Shown here one piece after another: positions 1 to 8,185 of a stretch of DNA of 55,852 bases. A program made the translations under genes and the position numbers. Source of the stretch: Snodgrassella alvi (GTDB lineage Bacteria > Pseudomonadota > Gammaproteobacteria > Burkholderiales > Neisseriaceae); contig NZ_MEIR01000002.1 of the NCBI RefSeq assembly GCF_002777825.1, positions 1 through 55,852 of the forward strand. The letters are read 5' to 3'. The notes under the pieces are model-generated. The model made no database searches, was not told where the DNA came from, and saw nothing but the letters and a program-made list of their open reading frames with translations. The number at the start of each line of letters is the position of its first letter. The stretch's first letter is position 1.

Positions 1-54
1 GGCTTCGGCTTCTTTTAAAATAGCTACGATTTGATGTTCAGTCATTTTTTTCAT
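1..54 (-). CDS. IS3-family transposase OrfA, first 18 codons only
   Basis: The minus strand from 54 reads MKKMTEHQIVAILKEAEA and continues past the window edge. This is the typical opening of the small helix-turn-helix OrfA subunit of IS3-family transposases, whose members begin with a short basic stretch followed by EEQII-x-LKEAEAG. OrfA binds the element's ends and, through frameshifting, makes the OrfAB transposase. Only the N-terminal part of the DNA-binding helix can be seen here, so completeness and activity cannot be judged. Confidence 0.55.
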   Translation of the reverse strand, partial: MKKMTEHQIVAILKEAEA

Positions 55-126
55 GCTTAAATCCTCAATGGGTTAATAAAGAGAATTTTCTACTTTTATG
101 CTGTACTATTTTAGGGGATAGTTACA
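1..126 (-). mobile_element. End of an IS3-like insertion sequence, cut by the window edge
   Basis: The stretch holds the start of a transposase OrfA (1-54) and about 70 bases of leader. The minus strand from 126 begins TGTAACTATCCCCTAAAATA, a TG start followed by a CCCCT block, as in many IS3-family terminal inverted repeats. I therefore place the IS terminus near 126. The other end lies outside the window, so the boundary and family are provisional. Confidence 0.5.
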
Positions 127-192
127 TTTCATTTCTTTATCTTCAATTGATGTAATATATTATTAACCACTCTGCCAAACTATACAGGCATG

Positions 193-744
193 CTAATCCC
201 CTTTTGATTTTATATGTTTGTTATCCATACCTGAACGATAGCCCAGCCAATAACAGGGCCAATGGGTTCCGGTTCCGATATTATTGACTATTAAAGCGAC
301 AAGAACTAACAGAACTGAACCTATCAGTACGGGTGTCAACAAGAATGAATAATCAGTGATTCCTGATATCATAATAAGAATGGGATTTGCACCCGCAGGG
401 GCATGAACTACCCGTAAAAATTGCATTAAAGCAATGGATATTCCAACCGCTAATGCTATGGATAGGATTCCATTACCAAATAAATTGATGAACAAAATCC
501 CTACTAAAGCGGAGATAAAATGCCCTCCTATAACACTTCTTGGCTGTGCTAACGGTGCTTTAGGTACTGCAAATAATAATACACATGTTGCACCAAATGG
601 AGCCATAATTAGCAAAGTACCACTCCAATCGCTTATCAATAGCAATACGAAGATTCCTAAGGTGCCACCAACAAAACCTCTTAATATTGCTACAGCATCA
701 GGTCTAGGCAGCATAGTTTCTCCCCCTTTAATTTTTACTAACAT
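193..744 (-). CDS. HPP-family integral membrane protein
   Basis: This is a 183-residue, very hydrophobic protein with about five membrane segments. It carries the loop HAPAGANP, the counterpart of the HPP motif that names the family (here HAP rather than HPP). HPP proteins are inner-membrane proteins; some cyanobacterial and plant members have been linked to nitrite transport, but the bacterial role is mostly unknown. I chose the ATG at 744 because AGGAGGA sits five bases before it. A second in-frame ATG at 714 also has a GGGGGAG site, and the frame stays open to 774. The gene is divergent from the TetR regulator at 918, which probably controls it. Confidence 0.75.
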   Translation of the reverse strand: MLVKIKGGETMLPRPDAVAILRGFVGGTLGIFVLLLISDWSGTLLIMAPFGATCVLLFAVPKAPLAQPRSVIGGHFISALVGILFINLFGNGILSIALAVGISIALMQFLRVVHAPAGANPILIMISGITDYSFLLTPVLIGSVLLVLVALIVNNIGTGTHWPCYWLGYRSGMDNKHIKSKGD

Positions 745-786
745 GAGTTCCTCCTGTAATGAATAAGTAAACATTATTGTTCAAAT

Positions 787-826
787 AAATACAATAAGTA
801 AACGATTACGTTTACTTATTGTATTT
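787..826. promoter_or_regulatory. Perfect 18-bp inverted repeat, likely TetR operator
   Basis: The arms 787-804 and 809-826 are exact reverse complements around a 4-base centre, ATTA. The inner part is GTAAACG-ATTA-CGTTTAC. A partial copy of one arm (AATAAGTAAAC) also occurs at about 762-772. The position between two divergent genes, one of them a TetR regulator, fits an operator. The A/T-rich flank means a hairpin role is not excluded. Confidence 0.65.
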
Positions 827-917
827 TTAAAACCATAAATGGTCAAATAATATTTATAATTAACCAAAATGGTGTTATTGTGATAAAATTAAAAAATATG
901 CTAAAAACGTCAAAATA

Positions 918-1484
918 ATGAAATCTGAAATTATTGATAAGATACTTGCTGCTGCTGAATCACTGTTTAATGAATTTGGTTACTGCACTGTTAGTCTGGA
1001 GCTCGTTGCAGAACGTGCAGGAGTATCGAAACGAACGTTATATAAATATTTCGGTGACAAAAATGGGCTGGTGAGTAAAGTATTACTTAGGAGGAATGCT
1101 TTTTTTAAAAAGTCACTTACAGATGTGATTGCGGTATTTTCGGAGAAAAAAGATAAAATTAATGCGCTTATTTCATGGCATATCAGGTGGTTTAATGATG
1201 ACGACTATCGCGGTTGCATGTTTGTGCGTGCTCAGGCTGAATATGGCAATAGGAGTGAAGAAATATGCTCTATTGTTAGAGAACACAAACAATGGATGCA
1301 GGCTTCAATTGCTCAATGGCTGGGCGGAACCGCAGCATGTGAGCAGGCGGCTTGCCTGATTATGTTAATACTTGAAGGTATGATTGCCTACGCATCGGTT
1401 TTTGGTGTTGAGGGGCATGATTTTGAACGAGAAAAGATATATATATATGATATAGTTGACGCTATTGGTAACGCTAATGCATAA
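918..1484 (+). CDS. TetR/AcrR-family transcriptional regulator
   Basis: The protein has 188 residues. Residues of about 8-55 form the TetR DNA-binding domain, with the helix-turn-helix core VAERAGVSKRTLYKYFGDK. The C-terminal half is an all-helical ligand-binding and dimerisation domain without recognisable specificity. TetR proteins usually repress a neighbouring transporter until a small ligand is bound. The divergent HPP membrane protein and the perfect inverted repeat at 787-826 make local control likely. The ATG at 918 has no strong ribosome binding site. Codon and base use are A/T-rich, like the HPP gene, so the pair may have arrived together. Confidence 0.85.
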   Translation: MKSEIIDKILAAAESLFNEFGYCTVSLELVAERAGVSKRTLYKYFGDKNGLVSKVLLRRNAFFKKSLTDVIAVFSEKKDKINALISWHIRWFNDDDYRGCMFVRAQAEYGNRSEEICSIVREHKQWMQASIAQWLGGTAACEQAACLIMLILEGMIAYASVFGVEGHDFEREKIYIYDIVDAIGNANA

Positions 1485-1775
1485 AATCATTAATAGCCGT
1501 TTATCTATCTAATCGTCAATTTTATGCAGATGTGATTTTAAATCAGGAATTGATGCGTACTGCACATTCTGTAATCAACTGATAGCGTGCTTTATTAATT
1601 TTATATTGGCTTGCCTATTTTCAGCTGTTGGCTATATTGTTTAATAGGTGTGCTTGCCAATATAAGATTCTGAGCAGGTAAATTCTGATTTACCCTGAAC
1701 AACTCTTTTAAAATCAGTGTATTGATATTTAATTACTTATATTTTATTTAAGCATTCAGGGTAGTAATATTTTTA

Positions 1776-2411
1776 TTATTCAACCAGTAACGCTGGAAAC
1801 AGCCGCTCAATCCACTGGCGCAGCAAAATCAGTTTGCCATGGAAAAAATGGCCGGAGCCCGGCACAACCAGTACAGGTAAATCCTGCGCCTCTGCCCAGT
1901 TCATGCTGTTTTGCAGTGGTACTACTTCGTCTTTTTCACCATGAATCAGCAAGGTGGTGGCTGGATTGTAGGCATTGGGTGCATCAACAGGATACATGCC
2001 AATCGCAGGCCCCATCAGCAGTAAGGCATCCGGACGGGCAGTTAAGGCGCTGAATAAGGCAACATAGCCGCCAAAGGAAAAGCCGGACAACACCAGTTTG
2101 TTCACTTCTGGATGCTGGGAACGGGCAAAATCAACTACAGCAAGGCAGTCTGCTACTTCGCCACGACCATAATCATGCTCGCCATCACTGTTACCTACAC
2201 CGCGCAGATTAGGTAGATAACAGTGAAAACCCAGCCCAGTAAGCGTCTTGGCCGCAGTTTGCACTACTTTATTGGTATTCAATCCACCCTGTAATGGGTT
2301 CGGATGATTAATCACAGCCACTCCGCGGGCTGTGCCCTGCGCCGGTAAATTGATGGTTTCCAGCCGTCCCACTGGCCCATTAATCCAGATATTTGGTTGT
2401 TGTTTTAACAT
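1776..2411 (-). CDS. Alpha/beta hydrolase, CocE/dienelactone-hydrolase type
   Basis: This 211-residue cytosolic protein has the alpha/beta-hydrolase catalytic triad in order: Ser112 in GFSFGG (110-115), Asp161 in HGEKDE, and His188 in GSGHFF. The oxyanion region HPNPLQGG lies near residue 36. There is no signal peptide. Such short proteins are usually esterases or acyl hydrolases of unknown substrate and are widespread in Neisseriaceae. The start at 2411 is five bases after the stop of the ferredoxin gene, so the two are probably co-transcribed. The substrate cannot be inferred. Confidence 0.8.
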   Translation of the reverse strand: MLKQQPNIWINGPVGRLETINLPAQGTARGVAVINHPNPLQGGLNTNKVVQTAAKTLTGLGFHCYLPNLRGVGNSDGEHDYGRGEVADCLAVVDFARSQHPEVNKLVLSGFSFGGYVALFSALTARPDALLLMGPAIGMYPVDAPNAYNPATTLLIHGEKDEVVPLQNSMNWAEAQDLPVLVVPGSGHFFHGKLILLRQWIERLFPALLVE

Positions 2412-2416
2412 CGGGT

Positions 2417-2752
2417 TTACTCACTACTTTCAGGTTTATCCATTAATAAACGGGTAACGACACGGTCGTTAGCCAATTCTTCATCAAGAATTTCCTGTAA
2501 ATCATTTTCATCCACATAGGTATACCAGCGTCCGTGTGGATACAGCACCATAACTGGTCCTTCATCACAGCGTCCGAGGCAGCCTGCACTGCTGATACGC
2601 AGTTTACCTATACCCATTAATCCCATTGCCTTGGCATGGCATTTAAGATAATCCACAGCATCGGCACCAACGCTGTCGTCACCACAGCTCTGGCGGCAAG
2701 GATTATCACGACGATTGGTGCAAACAAACAAGTGTTTGGCATAATAACTCAC
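2417..2752 (-). CDS. Thioredoxin-like [2Fe-2S] ferredoxin domain protein
   Basis: The protein has 111 residues with cysteines at 11, 19, 23, 38, 58 and 62. The pair 58/62 (GCLGRCDEGP) together with Cys11 and Cys23 matches the cluster ligands of thioredoxin-fold [2Fe-2S] ferredoxins, like the NuoE/HoxE C-terminal fold but free-standing. It probably carries electrons for an unidentified partner. Translation starts at GTG 2752, with AAGGA six to seven bases upstream. It lies directly upstream of the alpha/beta hydrolase and is probably in the same transcript. Confidence 0.8.
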   Translation of the reverse strand: MSYYAKHLFVCTNRRDNPCRQSCGDDSVGADAVDYLKCHAKAMGLMGIGKLRISSAGCLGRCDEGPVMVLYPHGRWYTYVDENDLQEILDEELANDRVVTRLLMDKPESSE

Positions 2753-2820
2753 GGGGTTTCCTTTATTCTTTCTGCCTGTTTACGCTGGCAGTTCGAGTTG
2801 GTGCGCCAGCGTGAGGTTAT

Positions 2821-3618
2821 TTAATTATTAAATGACAGCGGACGATTGCTGTGCACCTGCTGAGCTTTTATGGCAGCCAGCATGGCGGGTAAATCCAGAT
2901 TAAACTGGCTGGCGCGCTGTCCGGCACGTTTTTTCAGCTTATCCCAGTCGCGCAGGGCTGGTGGCTGCTGAAAGGCCAGTACGGCAATATTGCCATGGGT
3001 TTCTGCCGGCACCATCAACACACGGTTGTCAAATACTTCGCGCAGGCGGCGTATAAAGGTTTGAAAGCGTTTGTCACCCTGCCACCAGTTGGTAACAAAG
3101 ATGCCATGTTCGCTGAGTGCCTGACGGCAATCAGCAAAAAATGGTTCAGCTACCAGACTATCTATAATCTGCTCGCCATCGAAGCCATCTACCAGAATGA
3201 TGTCGGTATTGCCTCGTAATACTTTGATGTATTCGGCACCATCGTCTTCGATAATTTCGAATTTTTCACCTTCAAACGGCAATTCAAACATGCTGCGCGC
3301 AATGCTGATAACCTGCGGATTGATATCAACAGCAGTTTGGCTGGTATCAGGTAGATAGGCATCGATCCAGCGAGCAAATGAACCACCGCCCAGCCCGATC
3401 TGGGTAATGTGCTGCGGCATATCATCGACAAACAGTAGCCAGGCCATCATGGCACGGCTGTATGACAATACCAGCTCGGCCGGATTATCTACATTCATTG
3501 AGCTTTGGATGGTAGGCGTACCCAGATGCAAGGAACGGATGTTACCTGATTCGGATATGCCTACTTCCGGTAATTCATGGCGAGCAGGACGTAAACGGCG
3601 ATAAGGATGTTGTGGCAT
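2821..3618 (-). CDS. Spermidine-synthase-like (polyamine aminopropyltransferase fold) protein
   Basis: The protein has 265 residues from the start MPQHPYRR, or 270 if the ATG at 3633 is used. It has a Rossmann methyltransferase-like fold: the glycine loop GLGGGSFARW near residue 75, the acidic residue in TAVDINP that would hold the nucleoside, and DIILVDGFDGE. It resembles the SpeE-like proteins of Neisseria. Whether it makes spermidine is uncertain, because these short SpeE homologues often lack the N-terminal beta-domain and a neighbouring decarboxylase. The gene is 68 bases upstream of the ferredoxin gene on the same strand. Confidence 0.75.
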   Translation of the reverse strand: MPQHPYRRLRPARHELPEVGISESGNIRSLHLGTPTIQSSMNVDNPAELVLSYSRAMMAWLLFVDDMPQHITQIGLGGGSFARWIDAYLPDTSQTAVDINPQVISIARSMFELPFEGEKFEIIEDDGAEYIKVLRGNTDIILVDGFDGEQIIDSLVAEPFFADCRQALSEHGIFVTNWWQGDKRFQTFIRRLREVFDNRVLMVPAETHGNIAVLAFQQPPALRDWDKLKKRAGQRASQFNLDLPAMLAAIKAQQVHSNRPLSFNN

Positions 3619-3801
3619 GGTAGTTTCCATCATCAGATAACATGGGTTGGTGGGCGCCTGCCTGGTAACTGGATAAGCGCCGGCTATGTATATTTGTTCA
3701 CACCAGCGTTAATCAACAGAGTATCAGGAATCTGCTAAATAAGCTGGTATTGTGGATAAGTTAGCCAGCACTGTGTGTAAGGAGCTGCTGGCAAAATAAA
3801 A

Positions 3802-3843
3802 GCCTCACTGAGCAGACCGGTTTAACAGTACACACAGTGAGAC
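3802..3843 (-). terminator. Probable intrinsic terminator of the gene at 3996-4397
   Basis: The arms GCCTCACTG (3802-3810) and CAGTGAGAC (3835-3843) pair with one G-U. On the minus strand the hairpin is followed by CTTTTATTTT. It lies downstream of the minus-strand gene ending at 3996 and supports its being transcribed. The loop is long (24 bases), so the confidence is moderate. Confidence 0.45.
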
Positions 3844-3995
3844 CTGTGCAGGCGTATTATATATGTATGGCAGGATTTATGTTTTATTTAAAGTGCACAA
3901 AAACCCTGCTTGTGAATGACAGATAATATATCACCACATTTGTCATGTTTACATGCTAACTTGCTGGCTATTTGCGTAGTATATACATCAATGCG

Positions 3996-4397
3996 CTATT
4001 CACTGCCGCACACATCTTTATAAATCTGCACAATTTTATTGTATGCAGCAAAATCGGCCAGATTGAATATGTCCTGATTTTGAAATGAATGCATTGCCAG
4101 TGGTATACGGGGTTTGCGTTCTGACAGATGTGTGGCAACGTCTATCAGCATGGCCATCAGTGGAAAAGCCTGTTTGGGCAGATGGGGCATCTGGATAATC
4201 AGGTAGATATCTTTTTGAATACTAGCCAAATATACGCTACTCAATTCCATGTGTTCAGCGGTGATAGTCATGCTCAGCGCCTCAATCATGGTATTTTCTA
4301 CGCCCAGAATATAAATATCAGTACTGATTGAACCATCATCGACCAAACTAAGCTGGGTACAGACACAGATGCGATGATTGCGATACAAATCAAGCAC
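3996..4397 (-). CDS. Hypothetical protein, unrecognised
   Basis: I do not recognise this protein of about 133 residues. It has a mixed alpha/beta composition, no signal peptide and no clear membrane span. The GTG at 4397 has no ribosome binding site, yet the frame stays open to 4454 with no ATG. The only good Shine-Dalgarno-like sequence (AGGAAGGAG, near 4424-4432) is not followed by a normal start. The real start may therefore be inside, for example the ATG of MIEALSMTI at 4289, or upstream sequence may have been lost. A terminator-like hairpin follows it at 3802-3843. Confidence 0.45.
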   Translation of the reverse strand: MLDLYRNHRICVCTQLSLVDDGSISTDIYILGVENTMIEALSMTITAEHMELSSVYLASIQKDIYLIIQMPHLPKQAFPLMAMLIDVATHLSERKPRIPLAMHSFQNQDIFNLADFAAYNKIVQIYKDVCGSE

Positions 4398-5049
4398 ACA
4401 AAAGCCGGTAGTCGCCGTTGCGCTCCTTCCTGCTACCAGACAGTACGACTCTGATCACGCAATGGCGAATCGGTAACGCAGATAATTAATTGTACATTGC
4501 TGTAAAAATCTGTTGCAGGTGCGCGTATATATTGCTCGTTTGTAAGTGCTGGTCTTTGAAATTGCGCATGATGCACGGTTGTAACCGTAATTCTTCTGTT
4601 GCGGAGATATTCTTTACTCTTTTTCTTTAATTATGACTTATATTAAGTAAATATTAATGAATTCAATCTGCCTGTATGCAGATAAAAAAAACGACACGCA
4701 GCCGGCTAACACAGGTGTTATTTAAGACAAATGCTTCATGCTAAGGCGTAAGCTATGCTTTTAACACTGGGTAAATATTAAAGCTTAGTAGGCATACGGA
4801 TAATACTTGTTTGGTTAAAGCAGAATTTCCTTAAAAGAAATCAATGATGATGGCTGGCTTGCATGGCCAAACACTTATTTCTTAGTCATGGATAGCTGCA
4901 ATTAATGCTCTCTTCGCCCAGTCAAGGCTGTGTTTGCTATTTTCACGTACTGGCGCTGTTATATTCCAGCCGGAATATTCCTGTCAGCTATTTACGAAAT
5001 CACAAACAGTTACTGGCCGGGCTGTTTATCTGCCACTCAGAATAAATAC
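4398..5049. other. Gene-free interval, nothing recognised
   Basis: About 650 bases lie between purC and the hypothetical gene. There is no convincing reading frame, no tRNA-like fold and no strong terminator. It includes an open but startless extension of the hypothetical gene up to 4454. It may hold that gene's promoter. Confidence 0.5.
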
Positions 5050-5913
5050 TTACACTTCTGCGAGTAAATGCAGTGCTTCCTGATACTTTGCCAGTGTTTT
5101 AGCGATAATTTCTGCCGGTATATGCGGTGCTGGCGGCTGTTTGTTCCAACCGGATGCTACCAGCCAGTCGCGGATAAACTGTTTATCAAATGAAGGCGGA
5201 TTGGTACCAACCTGATAGTTATCAACTGACCAGAAACGGCTGGAATCCGGAGTAAGCACTTCATCCATTAAAGTTAATATACCATTCTCATCCAAACCGA
5301 ATTCGAATTTTGTGTCAGCAATGATAATGCCTTTGCTACGGGCATAAGTGGCTGCTTCGGTATACAGCTCAATGGCTTTGGTGCTTACCTGTCTGGTCAG
5401 TTCTTCACCCAGCAATGTGGTGCATTGTGCCAGGCTGATGTTTTCATCATGGTCGCCTACAGCAGCTTTGCTGGATGGGGTAAAAATCACTTCCGGCAAC
5501 TGTTCGGCTTCGCGCAATCCCGCCGGTAACTGAATGCCGCAAACAGCACCTGTCTGCTGATAATCGCGCCAGCCACTGCCGGAAAGATAACCGCGTACGA
5601 TGGCTTCGATTTTCAGTGGTGTCAACTTCTTTACCACTACCGCACGTTTGGCAATTTTATCAGCCTGCTGGCGCGGCAGCACATCATAAACTGTATCACC
5701 AGTAAAATGATTTGGCATGATATATTGCAGTTTTTTAAACCAGAAATTAGATATCTGGGTGAGAATTTCGCCTTTTTCTGTTATAGGTTCAGGTAAAATT
5801 ACATCAAAAGCGGATAAGCGATCGGTGGCGACCATCAGCATGCGCTGTTCGTCAATTGCATACAAATCCCGTACTTTACCCGAATATATTTTCTTTAATG
5901 CCAACTCACTCAT
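5050..5913 (-). CDS. purC: Phosphoribosylaminoimidazole-succinocarboxamide synthase
   Basis: PurC joins CAIR and aspartate using ATP to give SAICAR in purine synthesis, in the cytosol. The 287-residue protein carries the family motifs in order: GKVRDLY (13-19), ATDRLSAFD (near 30), GYLSGSGWRDY, DTKFEFG and DEVLTPDSSRFW. The length fits the longer form of the family (about 290-300 residues). The gene stands alone on the minus strand, and the start at 5913 is preceded by GGGAATGGATA. No purine-operator sequence is recognised. Confidence 0.96.
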   Translation of the reverse strand: MSELALKKIYSGKVRDLYAIDEQRMLMVATDRLSAFDVILPEPITEKGEILTQISNFWFKKLQYIMPNHFTGDTVYDVLPRQQADKIAKRAVVVKKLTPLKIEAIVRGYLSGSGWRDYQQTGAVCGIQLPAGLREAEQLPEVIFTPSSKAAVGDHDENISLAQCTTLLGEELTRQVSTKAIELYTEAATYARSKGIIIADTKFEFGLDENGILTLMDEVLTPDSSRFWSVDNYQVGTNPPSFDKQFIRDWLVASGWNKQPPAPHIPAEIIAKTLAKYQEALHLLAEV

Positions 5914-6135
5914 TATCCATTCCCATTAAACGGCCAATTGCCAAATTATTAATATCTGTGCAAAAACATATCCTTGTGCTAAGGTAGTTTTCGTGTAACA
6001 GATGTTAGCAGTCAATAATTATTTTAACCGATATTGCAACACGGCAGACAATCTGTTTGCTGCATGATATAGGTTAAATTGGCTGTTGATTTTGATATTG
6101 TCAGTATTTTCACGCCACTTGTTAGGAGAATGATC

Positions 6136-6450
6136 ATGGCTGATTTTGATTCCCAAAAAGAAGATTTAATGAAAGAAGTACGCTCTGTGCTGGAGGAAGT
6201 TGAAGATTTATATGAAAGTGCCGGTGACAACGGCTCTGAACATGCTAAAGAATTGAAAGACCAGCTACGCAAAAAACTGGGTAATACCAAATCTAAATTG
6301 AGCGACTTGGAAAGCACGCTGGCCGACAAAGCCCGTGCCACAGCCGAGCGCACTGATGAGCTGGTACATGAACAGCCATATTACGCCATGGGCATTGCCG
6401 CTGCGGCTGGCTTTATTGCTGGCGTTATGCTGGGACGCTGCAAACGCTGA
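6136..6450 (+). CDS. ElaB/YqjD/DUF883-family membrane-anchored protein
   Basis: The protein has 104 residues. A highly charged helical region (residues 1-78, likely coiled coil) precedes one C-terminal membrane helix (about 84-100) rich in Ala and Gly, followed by a basic end GRCKR. In E. coli, members of this family sit in the inner membrane and bind 70S ribosomes in stationary phase. The start at 6136 is chosen because TTAGGAG ends seven bases before it; the frame is open further upstream to 6079. It is the first gene of an elaB/yqjE/yqjK-like cluster. Confidence 0.85.
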   Translation: MADFDSQKEDLMKEVRSVLEEVEDLYESAGDNGSEHAKELKDQLRKKLGNTKSKLSDLESTLADKARATAERTDELVHEQPYYAMGIAAAAGFIAGVMLGRCKR

Positions 6451-6470
6451 ACACTGCCAGCACAGGCTAC

Positions 6471-6507
6471 ATTCAGGCAATGCGGTAAACATACCAATTG
6501 CCTGAAT
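6471..6507 (+). repeat. 11-bp inverted repeat between two operon genes
   Basis: ATTCAGGCAAT (6471-6481) is exactly repeated in inverted form at 6497-6507 with a 15-base loop. No T-run follows, so it is not a normal terminator. It could be an mRNA stability or processing hairpin that separates expression of the first gene from the next two. Confidence 0.5.
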
Positions 6508-6536
6508 ATGATTCACTCTTAAACGGATACCATGGC

Positions 6537-6944
6537 ATGAGTATAGGTAATTTTGGCCGCGATTTGCGCAAGCTAAAAATCTGGCTGACATACGGTAGCG
6601 AGTTATTGTGGATTCGTGCACGTATGCTGCGGCTGGATGCCATTGCCCAGCTACAAAGTATTATTGTACTGATGGTGCTTGTGGTACTGGCTGGGGTGGT
6701 GTTTTTTCTGGGCTTTATCAGTCTGTTATTCGGCCTGAATACCCTACTCACACCACAGGCCAAAGTATGGGTGTTTTTTGGTATTGCCATTCTATTTTTG
6801 CTTTTAATCCTGCTTCTGACCATTTTGATTATTAAATTGCTGCGCAAACAAAGTCAGTTTATGACTGAAACATTCGCAGCCATAAATAAAGATATAAGCT
6901 ATCTCAAACACACAAGCAATGCCAAGGCTAATGGAGAACACTGA
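6537..6944 (+). CDS. YqjE-like phage-holin-family (DUF1469) membrane protein
   Basis: The protein has 135 residues from the ATG at 6537; an in-frame TTG at 6498 would add 13 residues but has no better ribosome site. Two strongly hydrophobic segments (about 38-66 and 75-103) form a helical hairpin, followed by a short charged cytoplasmic tail. This matches YqjE, found next to YqjD and YqjK in enterobacteria. The 'holin' label is only a family name; a role in envelope or stationary-phase physiology is more likely. It lies 86 bases after the ElaB-like gene and two bases before the next gene. Confidence 0.75.
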   Translation: MSIGNFGRDLRKLKIWLTYGSELLWIRARMLRLDAIAQLQSIIVLMVLVVLAGVVFFLGFISLLFGLNTLLTPQAKVWVFFGIAILFLLLILLLTILIIKLLRKQSQFMTETFAAINKDISYLKHTSNAKANGEH

Positions 6945-6946
6945 AT

Positions 6947-7240
6947 ATGAGTAAATTCGATAAGCTGAATATAGCACAGCAACGTGAACTGCTTAACCTA
7001 CAGGCACAAGGTGCGCGATTAAAACTATTGGCCGAGCAGCTTAAAAATGGTAATCATGCCACTAAATCAAACCTGTGGCAGCGTTCACTGAATATTGTGG
7101 ACAAAATTCCGGCTGGTGGTTTGGCTCTGAAACTGGCCAATAAGCCCAAACGCTGGCGTAACAAGATACTAGTAGGTGCGTTATTGACTATTGCCTCGCT
7201 AATGGCCAGCAAGATCAATCGATCCATCCGCCGGTCTTAG
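6947..7240 (+). CDS. YqjK-like small basic protein
   Basis: The protein has 97 residues. It is basic and helical, with a moderately hydrophobic segment near residues 74-88 and an arginine-rich end (SIRRS). The start is two bases after the stop of the YqjE-like gene, so translation is probably coupled. Position and size correspond to YqjK in the yqjD-yqjE-yqjK arrangement; direct sequence resemblance is weak, so the name rests mainly on context. The transcript ends at the terminator at 7298. Confidence 0.65.
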   Translation: MSKFDKLNIAQQRELLNLQAQGARLKLLAEQLKNGNHATKSNLWQRSLNIVDKIPAGGLALKLANKPKRWRNKILVGALLTIASLMASKINRSIRRS

Positions 7241-7297
7241 CTTGATGAAATCAATATGATGGGTTTTGCTAGATATGTAATCTGCCCATCCTAATAT

Positions 7298-7328
7298 AAA
7301 AGCCTCTTACTGGTAGTAAGAGGCTTTT
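7298..7328. terminator. Bidirectional intrinsic terminator
   Basis: AAAAGCCTCTTAC (7298-7310) and GTAAGAGGCTTTT (7316-7328) form a perfect 13-bp stem with a 5-base loop and A/T tracts on both sides. It separates the convergent yqjK-like gene and dapD. Confidence 0.9.
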
Positions 7329-7351
7329 ATTTATTGCAAATAGATTTAAGC

Positions 7352-8170
7352 TTAAATACCACGCAATAATTCATTCACACTGGTTTTGGCACGGGTTTTG
7401 GCATCCACTTTTTTCACAATCACAGCACAGTACAGGCTATGGCTGCCATCTTTGGCTGGCAGACTGCCAGATACAACTACAGAACCGGCTGGCACACGGC
7501 CATAAGTGATTTCACCGCTTTCACGGTCGTAGATCTTAGTGGACTGACCAATAAACACGCCCATGGAAATTACACTGCCTTCTTCAACAATCACCCCTTC
7601 AACAATTTCAGAACGGGCACCGATAAAGCAGTTATCTTCAATAATGGTTGGTGCAGCCTGCAAAGGTTCCAGTACACCGCCAATTCCCACGCCCCCACTC
7701 AGGTGAACATGTTTACCAATCTGGGCGCATGAACCTACAGTTGCCCATGTGTCTACCATGGTGCCCTCATCAACAAACGCACCGATATTCACAAATGAAG
7801 GCATCAGCACCACATTTTTACCAATATGGCTGCCTGCACGCACCACTGCACCTGGTACGGCACGAAAACCAGCCTGCTGAAAATCAGCCGCGCTCCAGCC
7901 GGCAAACTTGGTGGGCACTTTGTCAAAGTAGCGGTTTACCGCATCATCGGCAATGACATTGTCACTGATTCGGAATGACAGTAATACTGCTTTTTTCGCC
8001 CATTCATTAACCTGCCACTGATTGCCCTGTTTTTCAGCTACACGCAGGCGGCCGCTATCCAGTTGCTGCAAAGTTTCTGCTACCGCTTCTTTTACTTCCG
8101 CAGTTACAGAAGAAGGGGTAATTTCGGCACGATTTTCAAAAGCAGTTTCAATCACTTGTTGTAAAGACAT
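7352..8170 (-). CDS. dapD: Tetrahydrodipicolinate N-succinyltransferase
   Basis: DapD transfers succinyl from succinyl-CoA to tetrahydrodipicolinate in the succinylase branch of lysine and meso-DAP synthesis. The protein has the standard 272-residue length. An N-terminal helical domain (1-100) precedes a left-handed beta-helix of hexapeptide repeats (about 105-235), with [20 protein letters not shown] and [12 protein letters not shown] as family motifs. The gene is 15 bases downstream of aat on the same strand. dapB lies 1.7 kb away on the opposite strand. Confidence 0.97.
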   Translation of the reverse strand: MSLQQVIETAFENRAEITPSSVTAEVKEAVAETLQQLDSGRLRVAEKQGNQWQVNEWAKKAVLLSFRISDNVIADDAVNRYFDKVPTKFAGWSAADFQQAGFRAVPGAVVRAGSHIGKNVVLMPSFVNIGAFVDEGTMVDTWATVGSCAQIGKHVHLSGGVGIGGVLEPLQAAPTIIEDNCFIGARSEIVEGVIVEEGSVISMGVFIGQSTKIYDRESGEITYGRVPAGSVVVSGSLPAKDGSHSLYCAVIVKKVDAKTRAKTSVNELLRGI

Positions 8171-8185
8171 AAAGTATTCCTATAA

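Noticed and set aside
1691-1763. Inverted pair TACCCTGAA/TTCAGGGTA about 55 bases apart
   Set aside because: The arms are short, the loop is long and there is no T-run or neighbouring feature to support a role.
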